64,000 nucleotides of DNA from Streptococcus mitis (GTDB taxonomy: Bacteria > Bacillota > Bacilli > Lactobacillales > Streptococcaceae). The notes beneath the pieces were generated by a model. It saw only the letters and a list, made by a program, of their open reading frames with translations, ran no database searches and was not told the origin of the DNA. This document shows positions 44,570 through 52,068 of the stretch, piece by piece (positions within the stretch are counted from its first letter, which is position 1; each line of letters opens with the position of its first letter). The DNA lies in contig NZ_LBMT01000001.1 of the NCBI RefSeq assembly GCF_002005545.1, positions 1,572,301 through 1,636,300 of the forward strand, read 5' to 3'. The position numbers and the translations under genes are program-made.

Positions 44570-45057
44570 GCCAAATCCTCCTCTTTTACGAAAGTTCCGT
44601 CAATCCAACGACCCTTGCGGTCTTTGATTTCGTTGTAGGCCATTTTAAAGCATCCCTCGAAGCTATAACCAAGTGCATAGCTGATTGATTTCAGGTAGCC
44701 TATTGAACACATTAAACTATATTGACACATTTTCTCGTATCTTGAATTCTGATACGATTGAAAATTACTAATGTTAGTATTCAGCCATTTGAAACATTCC
44801 ATCACATCTCCGGTTTTTACAAAGCACGATTCCTCAAAAATCTTATCCACATCCACTTTTATCAGCAAGCCCAAACCAACAATCACAACTGCGCAATCTC
44901 CGATGCTGTCCTTGGTCAGCTTCTCATTCTTTTTGAGATAGCCTGCGCATAACTCGCCGAACTCTTCGCTGAGTTTTAATGATTGCTTGTCCAGTCGTCC
45001 GCCGTTCTCTAAATCTCGGTCTATAAACCATTGTTTAACTTTGTCTAGTGTGTTCAT
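44566..45057 (-). CDS. MazG-like nucleotide pyrophosphohydrolase
   Basis: This protein of about 163 residues has the all-alpha NTP-pyrophosphatase pattern: EExxE-type LSEEFGELCAGYLKK and the second metal motif DSIGDCAVVIVGL. Phage MazG-like enzymes hydrolyse nucleotides and may lower alarmone levels or clean the pool. I start at MNTLDK (45057) with GGAGG ten bases upstream; the ATG at 45066 is only one base from that site. Confidence 0.82.
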   Translation of the reverse strand: MNTLDKVKQWFIDRDLENGGRLDKQSLKLSEEFGELCAGYLKKNEKLTKDSIGDCAVVIVGLGLLIKVDVDKIFEESCFVKTGDVMECFKWLNTNISNFQSYQNSRYEKMCQYSLMCSIGYLKSISYALGYSFEGCFKMAYNEIKDRKGRWIDGTFVKEEDLA

Positions 45058-45062
45058 CTGTT

Positions 45063-45251
45063 TCATTCCTCCTTATCTAAAATCCATGCAATATAGACAC
45101 AAATCAGAGCAAGCATAATGGAATCCGCCAAATTCCCTATCACTCCACCTAAGATGATAATTTCAAGTATCTTCCAGAGATAGTCCAATACAATAAAATG
45201 GACAAATTGGGTTAAGAAGAAGTTATACTTCCCATTAAATCGAACTTTCAC
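45063..45251 (-). CDS. Small phage membrane protein
   Basis: This 62-residue protein has two hydrophobic helices (FVHFIVLDYLWKILEIIIL and IMLALICVYIAWIL) and a charged DKEE end. Its stop codon provides the ribosome-site sequence of the MazG-like gene. Function unknown. Confidence 0.7.
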   Translation of the reverse strand: MKVRFNGKYNFFLTQFVHFIVLDYLWKILEIIILGGVIGNLADSIMLALICVYIAWILDKEE

Positions 45252-45508
45252 AACATCACCTCATCCCCAACTTTCACTTTCTCATACACTTCCTTCGTAA
45301 CCACGAACACACCGTAGTCACGAATCGTAAGCGTGTACAGCTTCCCATGGCGTCCTTTCTCAAGGACTTTACCAAAAATCTCAGCGCCTGCGTTATCTGC
45401 CTTATAGATAACCATGGGCTTCTTCTCTTCCAAATCTCGAATCCTGTCCATCTGCCAGATGTTTAGTCCAGCAGATAATAAAATCCAGATAGCTATGAAT
45501 CGTTTCAT
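45248..45508 (-). CDS. DUF1372-type exported/membrane phage protein
   Basis: This 86-residue protein has an N-terminal hydrophobic helix (FIAIWILLSAGLNIW) followed by a small beta domain (YTLTIRDYGVFVVTKEVYEKVKVGDEVML) typical of the streptococcal phage DUF1372 family. I start at the ATG at 45508, overlapping the stop of the upstream 43-residue ORF (TGATG). Confidence 0.8.
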   Translation of the reverse strand: MKRFIAIWILLSAGLNIWQMDRIRDLEEKKPMVIYKADNAGAEIFGKVLEKGRHGKLYTLTIRDYGVFVVTKEVYEKVKVGDEVML

Positions 45509-45639
45509 CACTTACTCTCTCCCGTAACTTGATTACGCTCGACTCTTAACTTAAAGCAGTCGTTGTTGCTTGTGCGAAGTATTGTAATCTCTTCTCCCCA
45601 CTGACTTCGTGTATACGGGTATCTGTTTGGTCGTTTCAT
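45508..45639 (-). CDS. Small phage ORF, 43 residues
   Basis: The ATG shares a TAATG overlap with the gene upstream, and the stop overlaps the next ATG (TGATG), so it is embedded in a coupled chain. The product is basic (MKRPNRYPYTRSQWGEEITI...). The tight coupling at both ends is the main evidence that it is real. Confidence 0.7.
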   Translation of the reverse strand: MKRPNRYPYTRSQWGEEITILRTSNNDCFKLRVERNQVTGESK

Positions 45640-45977
45640 TATTTTTCCTCCAACTTCTTAATTTCCCATTCAACCTGTTCTTTTCTGCGATTCAGGTCTG
45701 ATAACTTCTGCACTTCAATTGCTTTTTTAATAACTTCAAGCCGTTCGATTTCTTTTTTAAACTCAATAAGCTTATCGACTTTTCGTGCGTATTCTCCGAA
45801 ATTTTCAGCCCAGTTATATTCTTCCCATCCAAAAGCTCTTCTTAATTCTCTTTTTTGCTCATTAAATTTATCTATCATAGCCTTATTAAGATAAGCTTGT
45901 ACAATCAAGATATAAATTGACATACCGATTACTAACGAAGAAATTAAAATCATCCCCCAAAACATCAAATCTTTCAA
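45639..45977 (-). CDS. Membrane-anchored coiled-coil phage protein
   Basis: This 112-residue protein has one N-terminal TM helix (residues 4-27) and then a long charged coiled coil (KKEIERLEVIKKAIEVQKL, NRRKEQVEWEIKKLEEK). I do not recognise a family. It is coupled to its neighbours by short overlaps. Confidence 0.72.
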   Translation of the reverse strand: MKDLMFWGMILISSLVIGMSIYILIVQAYLNKAMIDKFNEQKRELRRAFGWEEYNWAENFGEYARKVDKLIEFKKEIERLEVIKKAIEVQKLSDLNRRKEQVEWEIKKLEEK

Positions 45978-46171
45978 TCTGTGACCTCTCTTTCATCTCT
46001 CACTTTTTGCAAATAATATTTATATATTTCATTGCCGCTATGTTCATTTACTAACTTTTCAAGTGCTTTATTGACCACTTCTGATATGCTTCTATAACCA
46101 CCATATTCTTTTAAGGCTTCGACATGGTCATACATATCTTTGGTAAACGTTGCTTGTACCTTTCTAGCCAT
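45974..46171 (-). CDS. Ribbon-helix-helix-like phage protein
   Basis: This 65-residue protein starts MARKVQATFTKDMYDHVEAL, then GGYRSISEVVNKALEKLVNE, the strand-helix-helix pattern of CopG/Arc-type DNA-binding proteins. It may be a small transcription regulator of the early operon. I start at the second ATG position (46171), overlapping the upstream stop. Confidence 0.72.
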   Translation of the reverse strand: MARKVQATFTKDMYDHVEALKEYGGYRSISEVVNKALEKLVNEHSGNEIYKYYLQKVRDEREVTD

Positions 46172-46371
46172 CACTCCAGCTCCTCTTCATTGTACGGTAT
46201 GTCTCCATTTGATAAGCACTTAGATTCAATCATCAAGAAATCATTGACGCATTGCTGACTACAGAAACAATTTTCAACATCGTTAAATAATGCTAGAATA
46301 ACATGATTCTCTTGCACTACCAGAAACTCGTCTTCGATTTCTTTGCAACAGTTTGAACACTCATATCTCAT
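46171..46371 (-). CDS. Small cysteine-rich (zinc-binding-like) phage protein
   Basis: This 66-residue protein has CSNCCKEIEDEF and CFCSQQC, four to six cysteines spaced as in a treble-clef zinc site, followed by an acidic tail. Function unknown. The ATG at 46371 has GAGGAGG upstream. Confidence 0.72.
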   Translation of the reverse strand: MRYECSNCCKEIEDEFLVVQENHVILALFNDVENCFCSQQCVNDFLMIESKCLSNGDIPYNEEELE

Positions 46372-46383
46372 CACTCAACCTCC

Positions 46384-46491
46384 TCAATCTTTATTATTTT
46401 TATTATTTTTAAAGAACTTATAAAAAATTACTGACCAATATGAAGTCCACATAAGGTAGGATAACGATTGAAGGAATTGTTCTACTGTCAT
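46384..46491 (-). CDS. Tiny phage ORF, 35 residues
   Basis: The ATG overlaps the stop of the DUF1642 gene and has GAGGAGG at ideal distance. The product (MTVEQFLQSLSYLMWTSYW...KNNKNNKD) has one hydrophobic helix and a basic end. It fills an otherwise unexplained gap of about 110 bases. Confidence 0.6.
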   Translation of the reverse strand: MTVEQFLQSLSYLMWTSYWSVIFYKFFKNNKNNKD

Positions 46492-46967
46492 CCTTCAACC
46501 TCCTCAATCTCAATACCCGGACAATCAAACACCCAGCCGAAGCCTAAGTCTTCGATATCGTTTCTTGTGAAATCAGATATAAAAAACGAACTAAAAAAAA
46601 TGCTGGTCTCGTCTTTGCGTAAGTATTGACTAGTGCCTTTTATCTTTACTCTACACCTTTTCTCTTCCTCAACCTCGTAGCCTAGAAGCCATGCAAGACA
46701 GAATTTTTCGATATTGCCCTCGTAGAACCAATCAGGAACTTTCTTATCATAGTGATCTTCAATTACTCTCATTGCGCCGTAAACATGAAAGTTGTTTTTC
46801 TTTTTAAATTCTATATATTCCGCCACAAACTGCGGAACTTTGACTTTTTCTGGTTCGTCTAGTTGTTTGATTAAACCAAGGACAACTCTCTTGTCAATCC
46901 AAGGTCTTGTTCTTGTATTATGTGCTGGTACGGCTTCGATTCCCTCAATCAATTCCTGCTTATTCAT
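46488..46967 (-). CDS. DUF1642-type phage protein
   Basis: This 159-residue protein begins MNKQELIEGIEAVPAHN and has VPQFVAEYIEFKKKNN and KFCLAWLLGYEVEEEKRCRVKI, the pattern of the DUF1642 family of streptococcal and lactococcal phages. Function unknown. I start at the ATG at 46967, inside the end of the upstream gene. The longer reading adds only four codons. Confidence 0.85.
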   Translation of the reverse strand: MNKQELIEGIEAVPAHNTRTRPWIDKRVVLGLIKQLDEPEKVKVPQFVAEYIEFKKKNNFHVYGAMRVIEDHYDKKVPDWFYEGNIEKFCLAWLLGYEVEEEKRCRVKIKGTSQYLRKDETSIFFSSFFISDFTRNDIEDLGFGWVFDCPGIEIEEVEG

Positions 46968-47286
46968 CTTCGCTTCCTCCATAAATCAAATAAACTGCAA
47001 TAACTACCTGAGCCATGCTTGGCGAATAGCCAACCCAATCATCAAACTCCTTAGATTTTGGCAACCAACCCTTAGTAGCTCCCAAATCATAGTCTGTAGG
47101 CTTTTCATCAGCGAAGATGCATTCCATCGCTCCTATAAACGTCATACCATCTTCTGTCATTTCCCAAAAATAGTCCGCCCGGTCTTTCACCGCTTGTGGT
47201 AAATCTTGTTTGGGAGGTTTGGGTTTCCCGTCTTCTACCGTCCAGTTGTATACTGCATTAACTTTTTGCTTTAACTCTTCCATCAT
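46960..47286 (-). CDS. Hypothetical phage early protein
   Basis: This 108-residue protein has a WLPKSKEFDDWVGYSPSMAQVVIAVYLIYGG C-terminal part with a hydrophobic helix. I do not recognise a family. It overlaps the genes on both sides. Tandem ATGs at the start leave one codon of uncertainty. Confidence 0.7.
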   Translation of the reverse strand: MMEELKQKVNAVYNWTVEDGKPKPPKQDLPQAVKDRADYFWEMTEDGMTFIGAMECIFADEKPTDYDLGATKGWLPKSKEFDDWVGYSPSMAQVVIAVYLIYGGSEDE

Positions 47287-47458
47287 CTTCCAACTCCTTT
47301 TTCAACTGTTTTACTTTCTTCCTCAACAGGTCACGTTCTGCTGCTCGCAAATGCCTGTATTTTGGCAGACAAGGTTTAGATAGTTCCACTATCCGTTTTT
47401 CTAGCACCTCGATAGCGTGCTTCTTACCATCTATCACAGCTTGTTTGTCGTACTTCAT
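47258..47458 (-). CDS. Small coiled-coil phage protein
   Basis: This 66-residue, basic, helical protein (VLEKRIVELSKPCLPKYRHL, LLRKKVKQLKKELED) could bind nucleic acid, but no family is recognised. The ATG at 47458 is chosen over the TTG one codon earlier. Confidence 0.68.
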   Translation of the reverse strand: MKYDKQAVIDGKKHAIEVLEKRIVELSKPCLPKYRHLRAAERDLLRKKVKQLKKELEDDGRVKAKS

Positions 47459-47472
47459 CAATATCTCTCACA

Positions 47473-47868
47473 CTAAAACGGAAAATCATCTTCTTCAAGG
47501 GAGTATCCTGGCATTTGTTCCTCAATATTCGAACGGTTAGCTGTATCATCACGCTTTTCAAGTCGCTCAAAACCATCTGCGACCACCTCAGTCAGATAGA
47601 CTCTGCGACCCTCTTGATTCTCATAGTTCCTTGTCTGGATGCGACCAGTCACACCGACCAGATTGCCCTTCTTGCACCATTCTGCAAAGAGCTCCACCTG
47701 CTTGCGCCACATCATGCAGTTGATAAAGTCCGCCTCTCGCTCGCCGTTGGCTCCTTTGAAATTCCGATTGACCGCCAAAGTAAAGGTCGCAACCGCCACA
47801 TTCGATGGCGTATATTTTAATTCAGGGTCTTTTGTCAAGCGCCCCACCAACGTAACATTATTGATCAT
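47473..47868 (-). CDS. ssb: Single-stranded DNA-binding protein
   Basis: This 131-residue phage SSB has an OB fold starting [17 protein letters not shown], with [20 protein letters not shown] and [17 protein letters not shown]. The conserved acidic C-terminal tip ([12 protein letters not shown]) recruits replication proteins. I start at the ATG at 47868 because GAAAGGAAAAG precedes it and the OB fold begins there. Confidence 0.95.
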   Translation of the reverse strand: MINNVTLVGRLTKDPELKYTPSNVAVATFTLAVNRNFKGANGEREADFINCMMWRKQVELFAEWCKKGNLVGVTGRIQTRNYENQEGRRVYLTEVVADGFERLEKRDDTANRSNIEEQMPGYSLEEDDFPF

Positions 47869-47962
47869 CTTTCTTTTCCTTTCTTGCTGCACGTTCTCCA
47901 ACTAAATAGCCGAGAAATAACCACAGAATAGCCATTCCAAATTCTTTAAAAAGTTCAATCAT
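47858..47962 (-). CDS. Tiny phage membrane ORF, 34 residues
   Basis: The ATG at 47960-47962 has AGGAGGAGAA upstream. The product ([20 protein letters not shown], then [13 protein letters not shown]) is a single TM helix with a basic tail. Its stop overlaps the start of ssb, which suggests coupled translation. Confidence 0.65.
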   Translation of the reverse strand: MIELFKEFGMAILWLFLGYLVGERAARKEKKDDQ

Positions 47963-48182
47963 TTTCTTCTCCTCCTGAAAAAGTCGCTAAATAGTAACAA
48001 TCCTTAGCACCATAGTCAAATCGTGTTGTCCGCTGACCGATGTGCTTCTGAAACCTTGGGTGAGTGATAGCCGAGAATGCCCTTTGATGGTCTTCCATAC
48101 GCTCAATGAGATCATCGACGTTATTAAACGCACCAAGGAAGAATTGACAGTACCCGTTATAGACGAAGTAAAGCTCTAACAT
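47955..48182 (-). CDS. Hypothetical phage early protein
   Basis: This 75-residue protein begins MLELYFVYNGYCQFFLGAF, and RMEDHQRAFSAITHPRFQ follows. No family recognised. It overlaps the stop of the upstream gene and the start of the 34-residue ORF. Confidence 0.7.
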   Translation of the reverse strand: MLELYFVYNGYCQFFLGAFNNVDDLIERMEDHQRAFSAITHPRFQKHIGQRTTRFDYGAKDCYYLATFSGGEEND

Positions 48183-48376
48183 CACTCCACCTCAACAGGG
48201 TAAAAGTTCCCAAAGGAACCCCTCAATGCCTTACCAACCTGTACGGCTGCCCCACGAGAAACAAACCGCAAGGCTTTCTTCTCCTCTGAACATGAAATAT
48301 CCAAGCCAGTCACACCGATAACAGCGGACCTTAGAAACGGCTTATCCTCTCTTGTACCATGCTTTAAAATAAACAT
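48182..48376 (-). CDS. Hypothetical phage early protein
   Basis: This 64-residue protein (MFILKHGTREDKPFLRSAVI...SFGNFYPVEVE) is probably a small beta-rich protein. No family recognised. It is positioned between the helicase loader and another small gene and is coupled to the latter. Confidence 0.7.
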   Translation of the reverse strand: MFILKHGTREDKPFLRSAVIGVTGLDISCSEEKKALRFVSRGAAVQVGKALRGSFGNFYPVEVE

Positions 48377-48390
48377 CAGCCACCTCCGTT

Positions 48391-49161
48391 TTAAAAATAT
48401 TGCTTTCGCTTGTTTGTCAAGTCGTTGAAAACCATCAAATGGTCTTTATCCACACCCTTCATTAGTCTGGACATGAAAGGTCTGCCATATCTTTTCTGAA
48501 TATCAGCAGAAGTCAAATTCGTGGTAATGATTGTATTTGCACGCTTATTCAGGATATTGTAGAGAATAGTAAACGACCATTCGCTATCCTTTTCCATGCC
48601 CAAATCATCCAAAACCAAGAACTTAGCACTCGCAATTTTATTGACCAGAAACTCTTCCTGACTAAAATCAGCTTTAATCTTCATCAGCAAGTCCGTCACG
48701 TTGATGAAAATAGCAATCTCTTTCGTGTACTCAGATAAAGCTTTAATCATCGCAAAGGCCAAATGACTCTTACCCGTTCCAGCTTCTCCTTGCAACACGA
48801 TGTTGTTCCTAGCACCATCAGACCACTCACGACAAATCCTCTTTGCAAAAGCTAGCTTTTCCGCTTCTTTTTCAGTGGGTGTCTCAAAATTGTCCAAAGT
48901 AGCATTTTTCAAAACCTCATCATAAAGAGAAAACTTCTCAAGATAGTATTTCCTCTCTCGTTCATTCTCAGCGTCGGCCAGTTCATTCACTCTTACTTGA
49001 TTCTCCTCATGGATCCGCTCAGATTCACACATACGGCACACAACACTCTCAGTCCTCAATATCTTTATCAAAGGAATGTTATGTTTTTCGCAAAGCTCTT
49101 CCTGTTGTTCTGTATTCCTACGATAAGATAAGGCGATTTCCTCAAACACATTCTCTACCAT
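48391..49161 (-). CDS. DnaC/IstB-type helicase loader ATPase
   Basis: This 256-residue AAA+ protein has the Walker A GEAGTGKSHLAFAMI (about residue 127), Walker B FLVLDDLGME and sensor ITTNLTSADIQKRYG, followed by an arginine finger in SRLMKG. An N-terminal CxxC (RMCES) suggests a zinc-binding part. It loads the replicative helicase at the phage origin together with the DnaD-like organizer. I start at MVENVFEEI (49161), with GGAGG upstream. Confidence 0.92.
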   Translation of the reverse strand: MVENVFEEIALSYRRNTEQQEELCEKHNIPLIKILRTESVVCRMCESERIHEENQVRVNELADAENERERKYYLEKFSLYDEVLKNATLDNFETPTEKEAEKLAFAKRICREWSDGARNNIVLQGEAGTGKSHLAFAMIKALSEYTKEIAIFINVTDLLMKIKADFSQEEFLVNKIASAKFLVLDDLGMEKDSEWSFTILYNILNKRANTIITTNLTSADIQKRYGRPFMSRLMKGVDKDHLMVFNDLTNKRKQYF

Positions 49162-49313
49162 ACTAGCCGACCTCCGCATTCCTGCCAGCTAGCCATTTCA
49201 GACAAGCAAGCAACCACTTGATGAATTGGCTGGTTCGCTAAAAGAGTTTTCTTTTCGTAGCTTAACGGATAAAATTCCTCTTCAAATTGCTTGATAAGTT
49301 CTAAAACCCCCAT
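49155..49313 (-). CDS. Small phage ORF between replisome organizer and helicase loader
   Basis: This 52-residue ORF begins MGVLELIKQFEEEFYPLSYE and ends with ECGGRLVW. Its start overlaps the end of the organizer gene and its stop overlaps the start of the helicase loader gene. The GGAGG site of the latter lies in its last codons. Function unknown. Confidence 0.7.
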   Translation of the reverse strand: MGVLELIKQFEEEFYPLSYEKKTLLANQPIHQVVACLSEMASWQECGGRLVW

Positions 49314-50125
49314 TCTTCCTTTGCCCCCTGTTCTGATTGATTTCCACGAGAAGTAGTAAATCCTCTTGACTTGTTAAAGTTTGATTGCTCTTCTTCTTGT
49401 TGTACAGTAGTTTTGATACCATTTTGCGCCCAATTCTTCAAAATACTATTTACATATCCAAAACTTCGTTTTGAATTATCAGCAGCCTTGTCAATCGCAA
49501 GTTTTACCAATTCATACTCCATATGGTCAAATCTAATGTAGTCAAGTAGTTGTTCAAATTGTTTCCCATCAAGCACTCCGACACGAGATTGATAATATTC
49601 AGCAATAGCAGCAGGAGAATTGTCCTTTGCAGAATCTATCTCTTTTATATCTCTATTCTCTTTTATATCTCTATTCTCTATCTCTATCTCTGGTGCCTGT
49701 TCGTCCGACAAATGTCCGGACGAATGTCCCAAAAGTTTTTGACCTTTTTCTAAAGCGATTTTTCGTCTATATTCACGCTTTCTATCAGCTTCAGTATTTG
49801 ATGAACCAATAAAATTTTGGATATCAAGCATGTAGATGGCCCCGTTATCCAAAACCTCAATCAATCCCATCTCTTTAAATATTCCGACTGACTTTTCTAC
49901 AACTGCAACTGGTTGCCTAGTAATCGTTGATAGCATCTGTGCATTATAAGGTATGCGGTCATTAAACATTAATTTACCATTGTTTTTAAGGCTTCTAAGA
50001 TAAAGTTTTAGTAGAATGTTAGAATAAAGTATCCCGTCTGGCATGCTTTCAAGGATTGCTATATCGTCATTATCAAAAAAATTGTCTCGCAATTTTAAGT
50101 AATAATATTTTTTATTATCAGACAT
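49301..50125 (-). CDS. Replisome organizer (phage_rep_org / DnaD-like)
   Basis: This 274-residue initiation protein has an N-terminal winged-helix domain (KYYYLKLRDNFFDNDDIAIL, ITRQPVAVVEKSVGIFKEMGLI). A linker encoded by short repeats follows, then a DnaD/DnaB_2-type C-terminal domain (AEYYQSRVGVLDGKQFEQLLD, SKRSFGYVNSILKNWAQNG). It binds the phage origin and recruits the helicase loader. I start at MSDNKKYYY. The linker repeats (49640-49690) may be origin iterons. Confidence 0.88.
   Translation of the reverse strand: MSDNKKYYYLKLRDNFFDNDDIAILESMPDGILYSNILLKLYLRSLKNNGKLMFNDRIPYNAQMLSTITRQPVAVVEKSVGIFKEMGLIEVLDNGAIYMLDIQNFIGSSNTEADRKREYRRKIALEKGQKLLGHSSGHLSDEQAPEIEIENRDIKENRDIKEIDSAKDNSPAAIAEYYQSRVGVLDGKQFEQLLDYIRFDHMEYELVKLAIDKAADNSKRSFGYVNSILKNWAQNGIKTTVQQEEEQSNFNKSRGFTTSRGNQSEQGAKEEWGF
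49640..49690 (+). repeat. Tandem 18-bp and 6-bp repeats, candidate phage origin
   Basis: CTCTTTTATATCTCTATT occurs twice in tandem (49640-49657 and 49658-49675) and is followed by TCTATC-type six-base repeats to 49690. The repeats lie inside the replisome organizer gene, where several lactococcal and streptococcal phages keep their origin. In protein they encode an ENRDIK repeat. Confidence 0.5.
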
Positions 50126-50143
50126 ATACTCCTCCAATCCACA

Positions 50144-50437
50144 CTAAGTCTTTGCCCCCCATTTCCTACGATTCGCACGGTACTTCATTCGCATATCCTC
50201 ATAGATGTGTCTGCCTTCTAGCGCCATTTTCTCAACCTTTAACAGCTTATTTTCAGAGACCACATCACGGTAGTCCTTGGCTAGTTTTTCATAGTCGGTT
50301 AGGTATTCTTTGATAAGTGAAATTTTCCTGTTCTCGTCCTCTAAATATATTTCAAAGTCAGACTTTTCTTCATCAGACGATAACATTTCTTTATTCACTC
50401 TTTCATGCCACAACAGCCATTCAATCAATTCTTCCAT
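50144..50437 (-). CDS. Hypothetical phage early protein
   Basis: This 97-residue helical protein (MEELIEWLLWHERVNKEML, DYEKLAKDYRDVVSENKLLK) ends in a basic segment (KYRANRRKWGAKT). No family recognised. It precedes the replisome organizer. Confidence 0.68.
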   Translation of the reverse strand: MEELIEWLLWHERVNKEMLSSDEEKSDFEIYLEDENRKISLIKEYLTDYEKLAKDYRDVVSENKLLKVEKMALEGRHIYEDMRMKYRANRRKWGAKT

Positions 50438-50449
50438 TTCCTGCCCTCC

Positions 50450-50764
50450 TCACTTCAAGGTGTGCCTTTTAGGCTCTGGCAATGCCAGAGGTTCAGGGCG
50501 TAAACCTACAGGCGGTTCGTTGTCGTAGGTGAAGCCTTTAAACTCTCGCCGAATATTCTTGCGAATTTCTTGCCATTTGTCCTCTCTACCACGTTCGTAT
50601 GCATGGTTATAGCCTTGGATAATCATAGACGCAAATTCTTGCTCTTCTCGTCTCTCTTCTTCCTCGCGTTGTTCTCGCAATTTGATATGACGGCAAGCCG
50701 CTGCAAATCCAATCAGCAAGCCTCCTACTCCCATTAATTGATTTAAAATCGGTGGTTCAAACAT
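50450..50764 (-). CDS. Hypothetical phage membrane protein
   Basis: This 104-residue protein has one N-terminal hydrophobic helix (LMGVGGLLIGFAAACRHI), a highly charged middle and a proline-rich end (PPVGLRPEPLALPEPK). No family recognised. Confidence 0.68.
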   Translation of the reverse strand: MFEPPILNQLMGVGGLLIGFAAACRHIKLREQREEEERREEQEFASMIIQGYNHAYERGREDKWQEIRKNIRREFKGFTYDNEPPVGLRPEPLALPEPKRHTLK

Positions 50765-50774
50765 TTTTATCTCC

Positions 50775-51065
50775 TTATGCTCTTAATTTTCGTACTTCTT
50801 TTTCTAATTCCAAAATCTCATAAACATCATTGACATCGTACATAATATCTTTCCCTTGCTTACGAAACCTTAAGCCTTTACGTTCTAGCTTCTTAATATA
50901 GCCATGAGTGAAGCCAAACTTCTTCATCAAAGCTTGTTGATTGATTGGCATGCGATCATTCTCTAACTGCGCCTTGACCTGCTTTTCAGCAAAAGCCAAT
51001 AATTGATTCGTGAACAATTCAGCACTTTCGCCGTCCAATCGTAATTGTAACGTTATACCTTCCAT
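50775..51065 (-). CDS. Excisionase-like HTH phage protein
   Basis: This 96-residue protein has an N-terminal helix, then INQQALMKKFGFTHGYIKKLERKGLRFRKQGKDIMYDVNDVYEILE, the winged-helix pattern of MerR/excisionase-like DNA-binding proteins. It may be the recombination directionality factor or an early regulator. The 19-bp repeat shared with the int upstream region lies 14 bases before its start codon. Confidence 0.72.
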   Translation of the reverse strand: MEGITLQLRLDGESAELFTNQLLAFAEKQVKAQLENDRMPINQQALMKKFGFTHGYIKKLERKGLRFRKQGKDIMYDVNDVYEILELEKEVRKLRA

Positions 51066-51078
51066 TTTCTACATCCTC

Positions 51079-51097
51079 TCAACTATGCGGGCAAGCA
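51079..51097 (+). repeat. 19-bp repeat shared with the int upstream region, copy 1
   Basis: TCAACTATGCGGGCAAGCA is identical to 54610-54628 and in the same orientation. Here it lies between the excisionase-like gene and a plus-strand promoter. Confidence 0.85.
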
Positions 51098-51103
51098 TTT
51101 TTG

Positions 51104-51160
51104 TGATATAATGGTTTTAATTATTTAAGTATGCGCCTGACTTCGTTAGGTGCTTTTTTT
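51104..51160 (+). ncRNA. Putative short plus-strand transcript inside the early region
   Basis: An extended -10 (TGA-TATAAT, TATAAT 51107-51112) faces right and is followed after about 20 bases by a GCGCCT/AGGTGC hairpin with seven T's (51133-51160). No ORF fits between them. The predicted RNA would be about 40 nt from a start near 51119 and antisense to the early operon leader. No -35 was found. Confidence 0.45.
51133..51160 (+). terminator. Plus-strand rho-independent terminator
   Basis: GCGCCT (51133-51138), loop GACTTCGTT, AGGTGC (51148-51153) and TTTTTTT. It points against the surrounding minus-strand operon. Confidence 0.7.
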
Positions 51161-51169
51161 GCGTTGTTG

Positions 51170-51293
51170 TCAAACTGTTTTACTTTCCATAGCCCTGAGT
51201 TCAATCTCATGGCTTACTTGTCTAAATAGCTTCTCTGTACGTTGTGGATTCGCTGATGAAGTAATCAGCAAGTTCGATGATTTTATCTTCCAT
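51170..51293 (-). pseudogene. Frameshifted tiny phage ORF
   Basis: From the ATG at 51291-51293 the frame gives MEDKIIELADYFISESTTYR, then EAI, and stops at TAG (51222-51224). Skipping one T at the TTT run restores an open frame (RQVSHEIELRAMESKTV) to 51170. This suggests a protein of about 40 residues broken by one base. The continuation is short, so the evidence is limited. Confidence 0.35.
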
Positions 51294-51301
51294 GCCTACC
51301 C

Positions 51302-52015
51302 CTACGCTTGACTAAATGCGTTCAGTTCCATAATCTTCATCTTGGTATTGGTGCTTGGCTCCCACGTCATCCAGTAAGCAAGAGCAGCTTCTGCAAACTT
51401 CTTCGGTAACAAGTCATAGCGACTGATATTAAAATGATCCTTGAAATCAATCTCAGCTTGTCTAAAGACTGACTGAGCAAAATTCTTATCCGCATAAGCT
51501 GGACTATCGATACCACCAAGGCAAGCAACTACTCGAGCCTTGCGCTTCTTCAGTAGCGATTGAGCATAGCTTGGATGAATCGGTTGCTCACTCTTCAGAT
51601 AGTCAATGTCTTCCAACATGGTCGCCTGTTGCTCACGCAATTTCTTTTGTCCAGTGAATAGAGCAATAAAAGCATCTTCGTCCAAGTCCTCACGGATAAA
51701 TCCGCCCTGTTTACGAATAGCTGGCAAGACCTCTGATGTCACCCAGCGCTTGAACTCTTTAGCTTGAGGCAACTTGCTGGATAAGATGAGAGAGTAGAGA
51801 CCAGATTCGTTGATGATAATAGTATTTTGTGTTCGTCCCAGATTGTCTGTGAGTCCGTATTTCACGGAGTCATCTTCATCAACGTGCCTAGAAATTGCGT
51901 CCAGAGGTTTAGCATATCCTAAGATATCCGCTACATCCTTCCCGACAAACCAAGGCTCGTCATTAATTGTCAAAGTACGGACTTCCTGCCCGTGAAAATT
52001 AAAAATTTCGTTCAT
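51302..52015 (-). CDS. Phage antirepressor (Bro-N + ORF6C domains)
   Basis: This 237-residue protein has an N-terminal Bro-N domain (FNFHGQEVRTLTINDEPWFV, KDVADILGYAKPLDAISRHV, ESGLYSLILSSKLPQAKEFK) and a C-terminal ORF6C-type DNA-binding domain (FRQAEIDFKDHFNISRYDLL). Such proteins counter the CI-type repressor and favour lytic growth. The promoter of the divergent cargo gene lies within its leader. Confidence 0.9.
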   Translation of the reverse strand: MNEIFNFHGQEVRTLTINDEPWFVGKDVADILGYAKPLDAISRHVDEDDSVKYGLTDNLGRTQNTIIINESGLYSLILSSKLPQAKEFKRWVTSEVLPAIRKQGGFIREDLDEDAFIALFTGQKKLREQQATMLEDIDYLKSEQPIHPSYAQSLLKKRKARVVACLGGIDSPAYADKNFAQSVFRQAEIDFKDHFNISRYDLLPKKFAEAALAYWMTWEPSTNTKMKIMELNAFSQA

Positions 52016-52033
52016 AAAGTTCCTTTCTAAATT

Positions 52034-52042
52034 TGGTATAAT
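52034..52042 (+). promoter_or_regulatory. Extended -10 promoter of the NDT-like cargo gene
   Basis: TGG-TATAAT (TATAAT 52037-52042) lies 27 bases before the ATG, with TTGGAGAG as ribosome site in between. It begins only about 20 bases from the antirepressor start codon on the other strand. Confidence 0.65.
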
Positions 52043-52068
52043 GAAATAAAAACGATTGGAGAGAAAAT

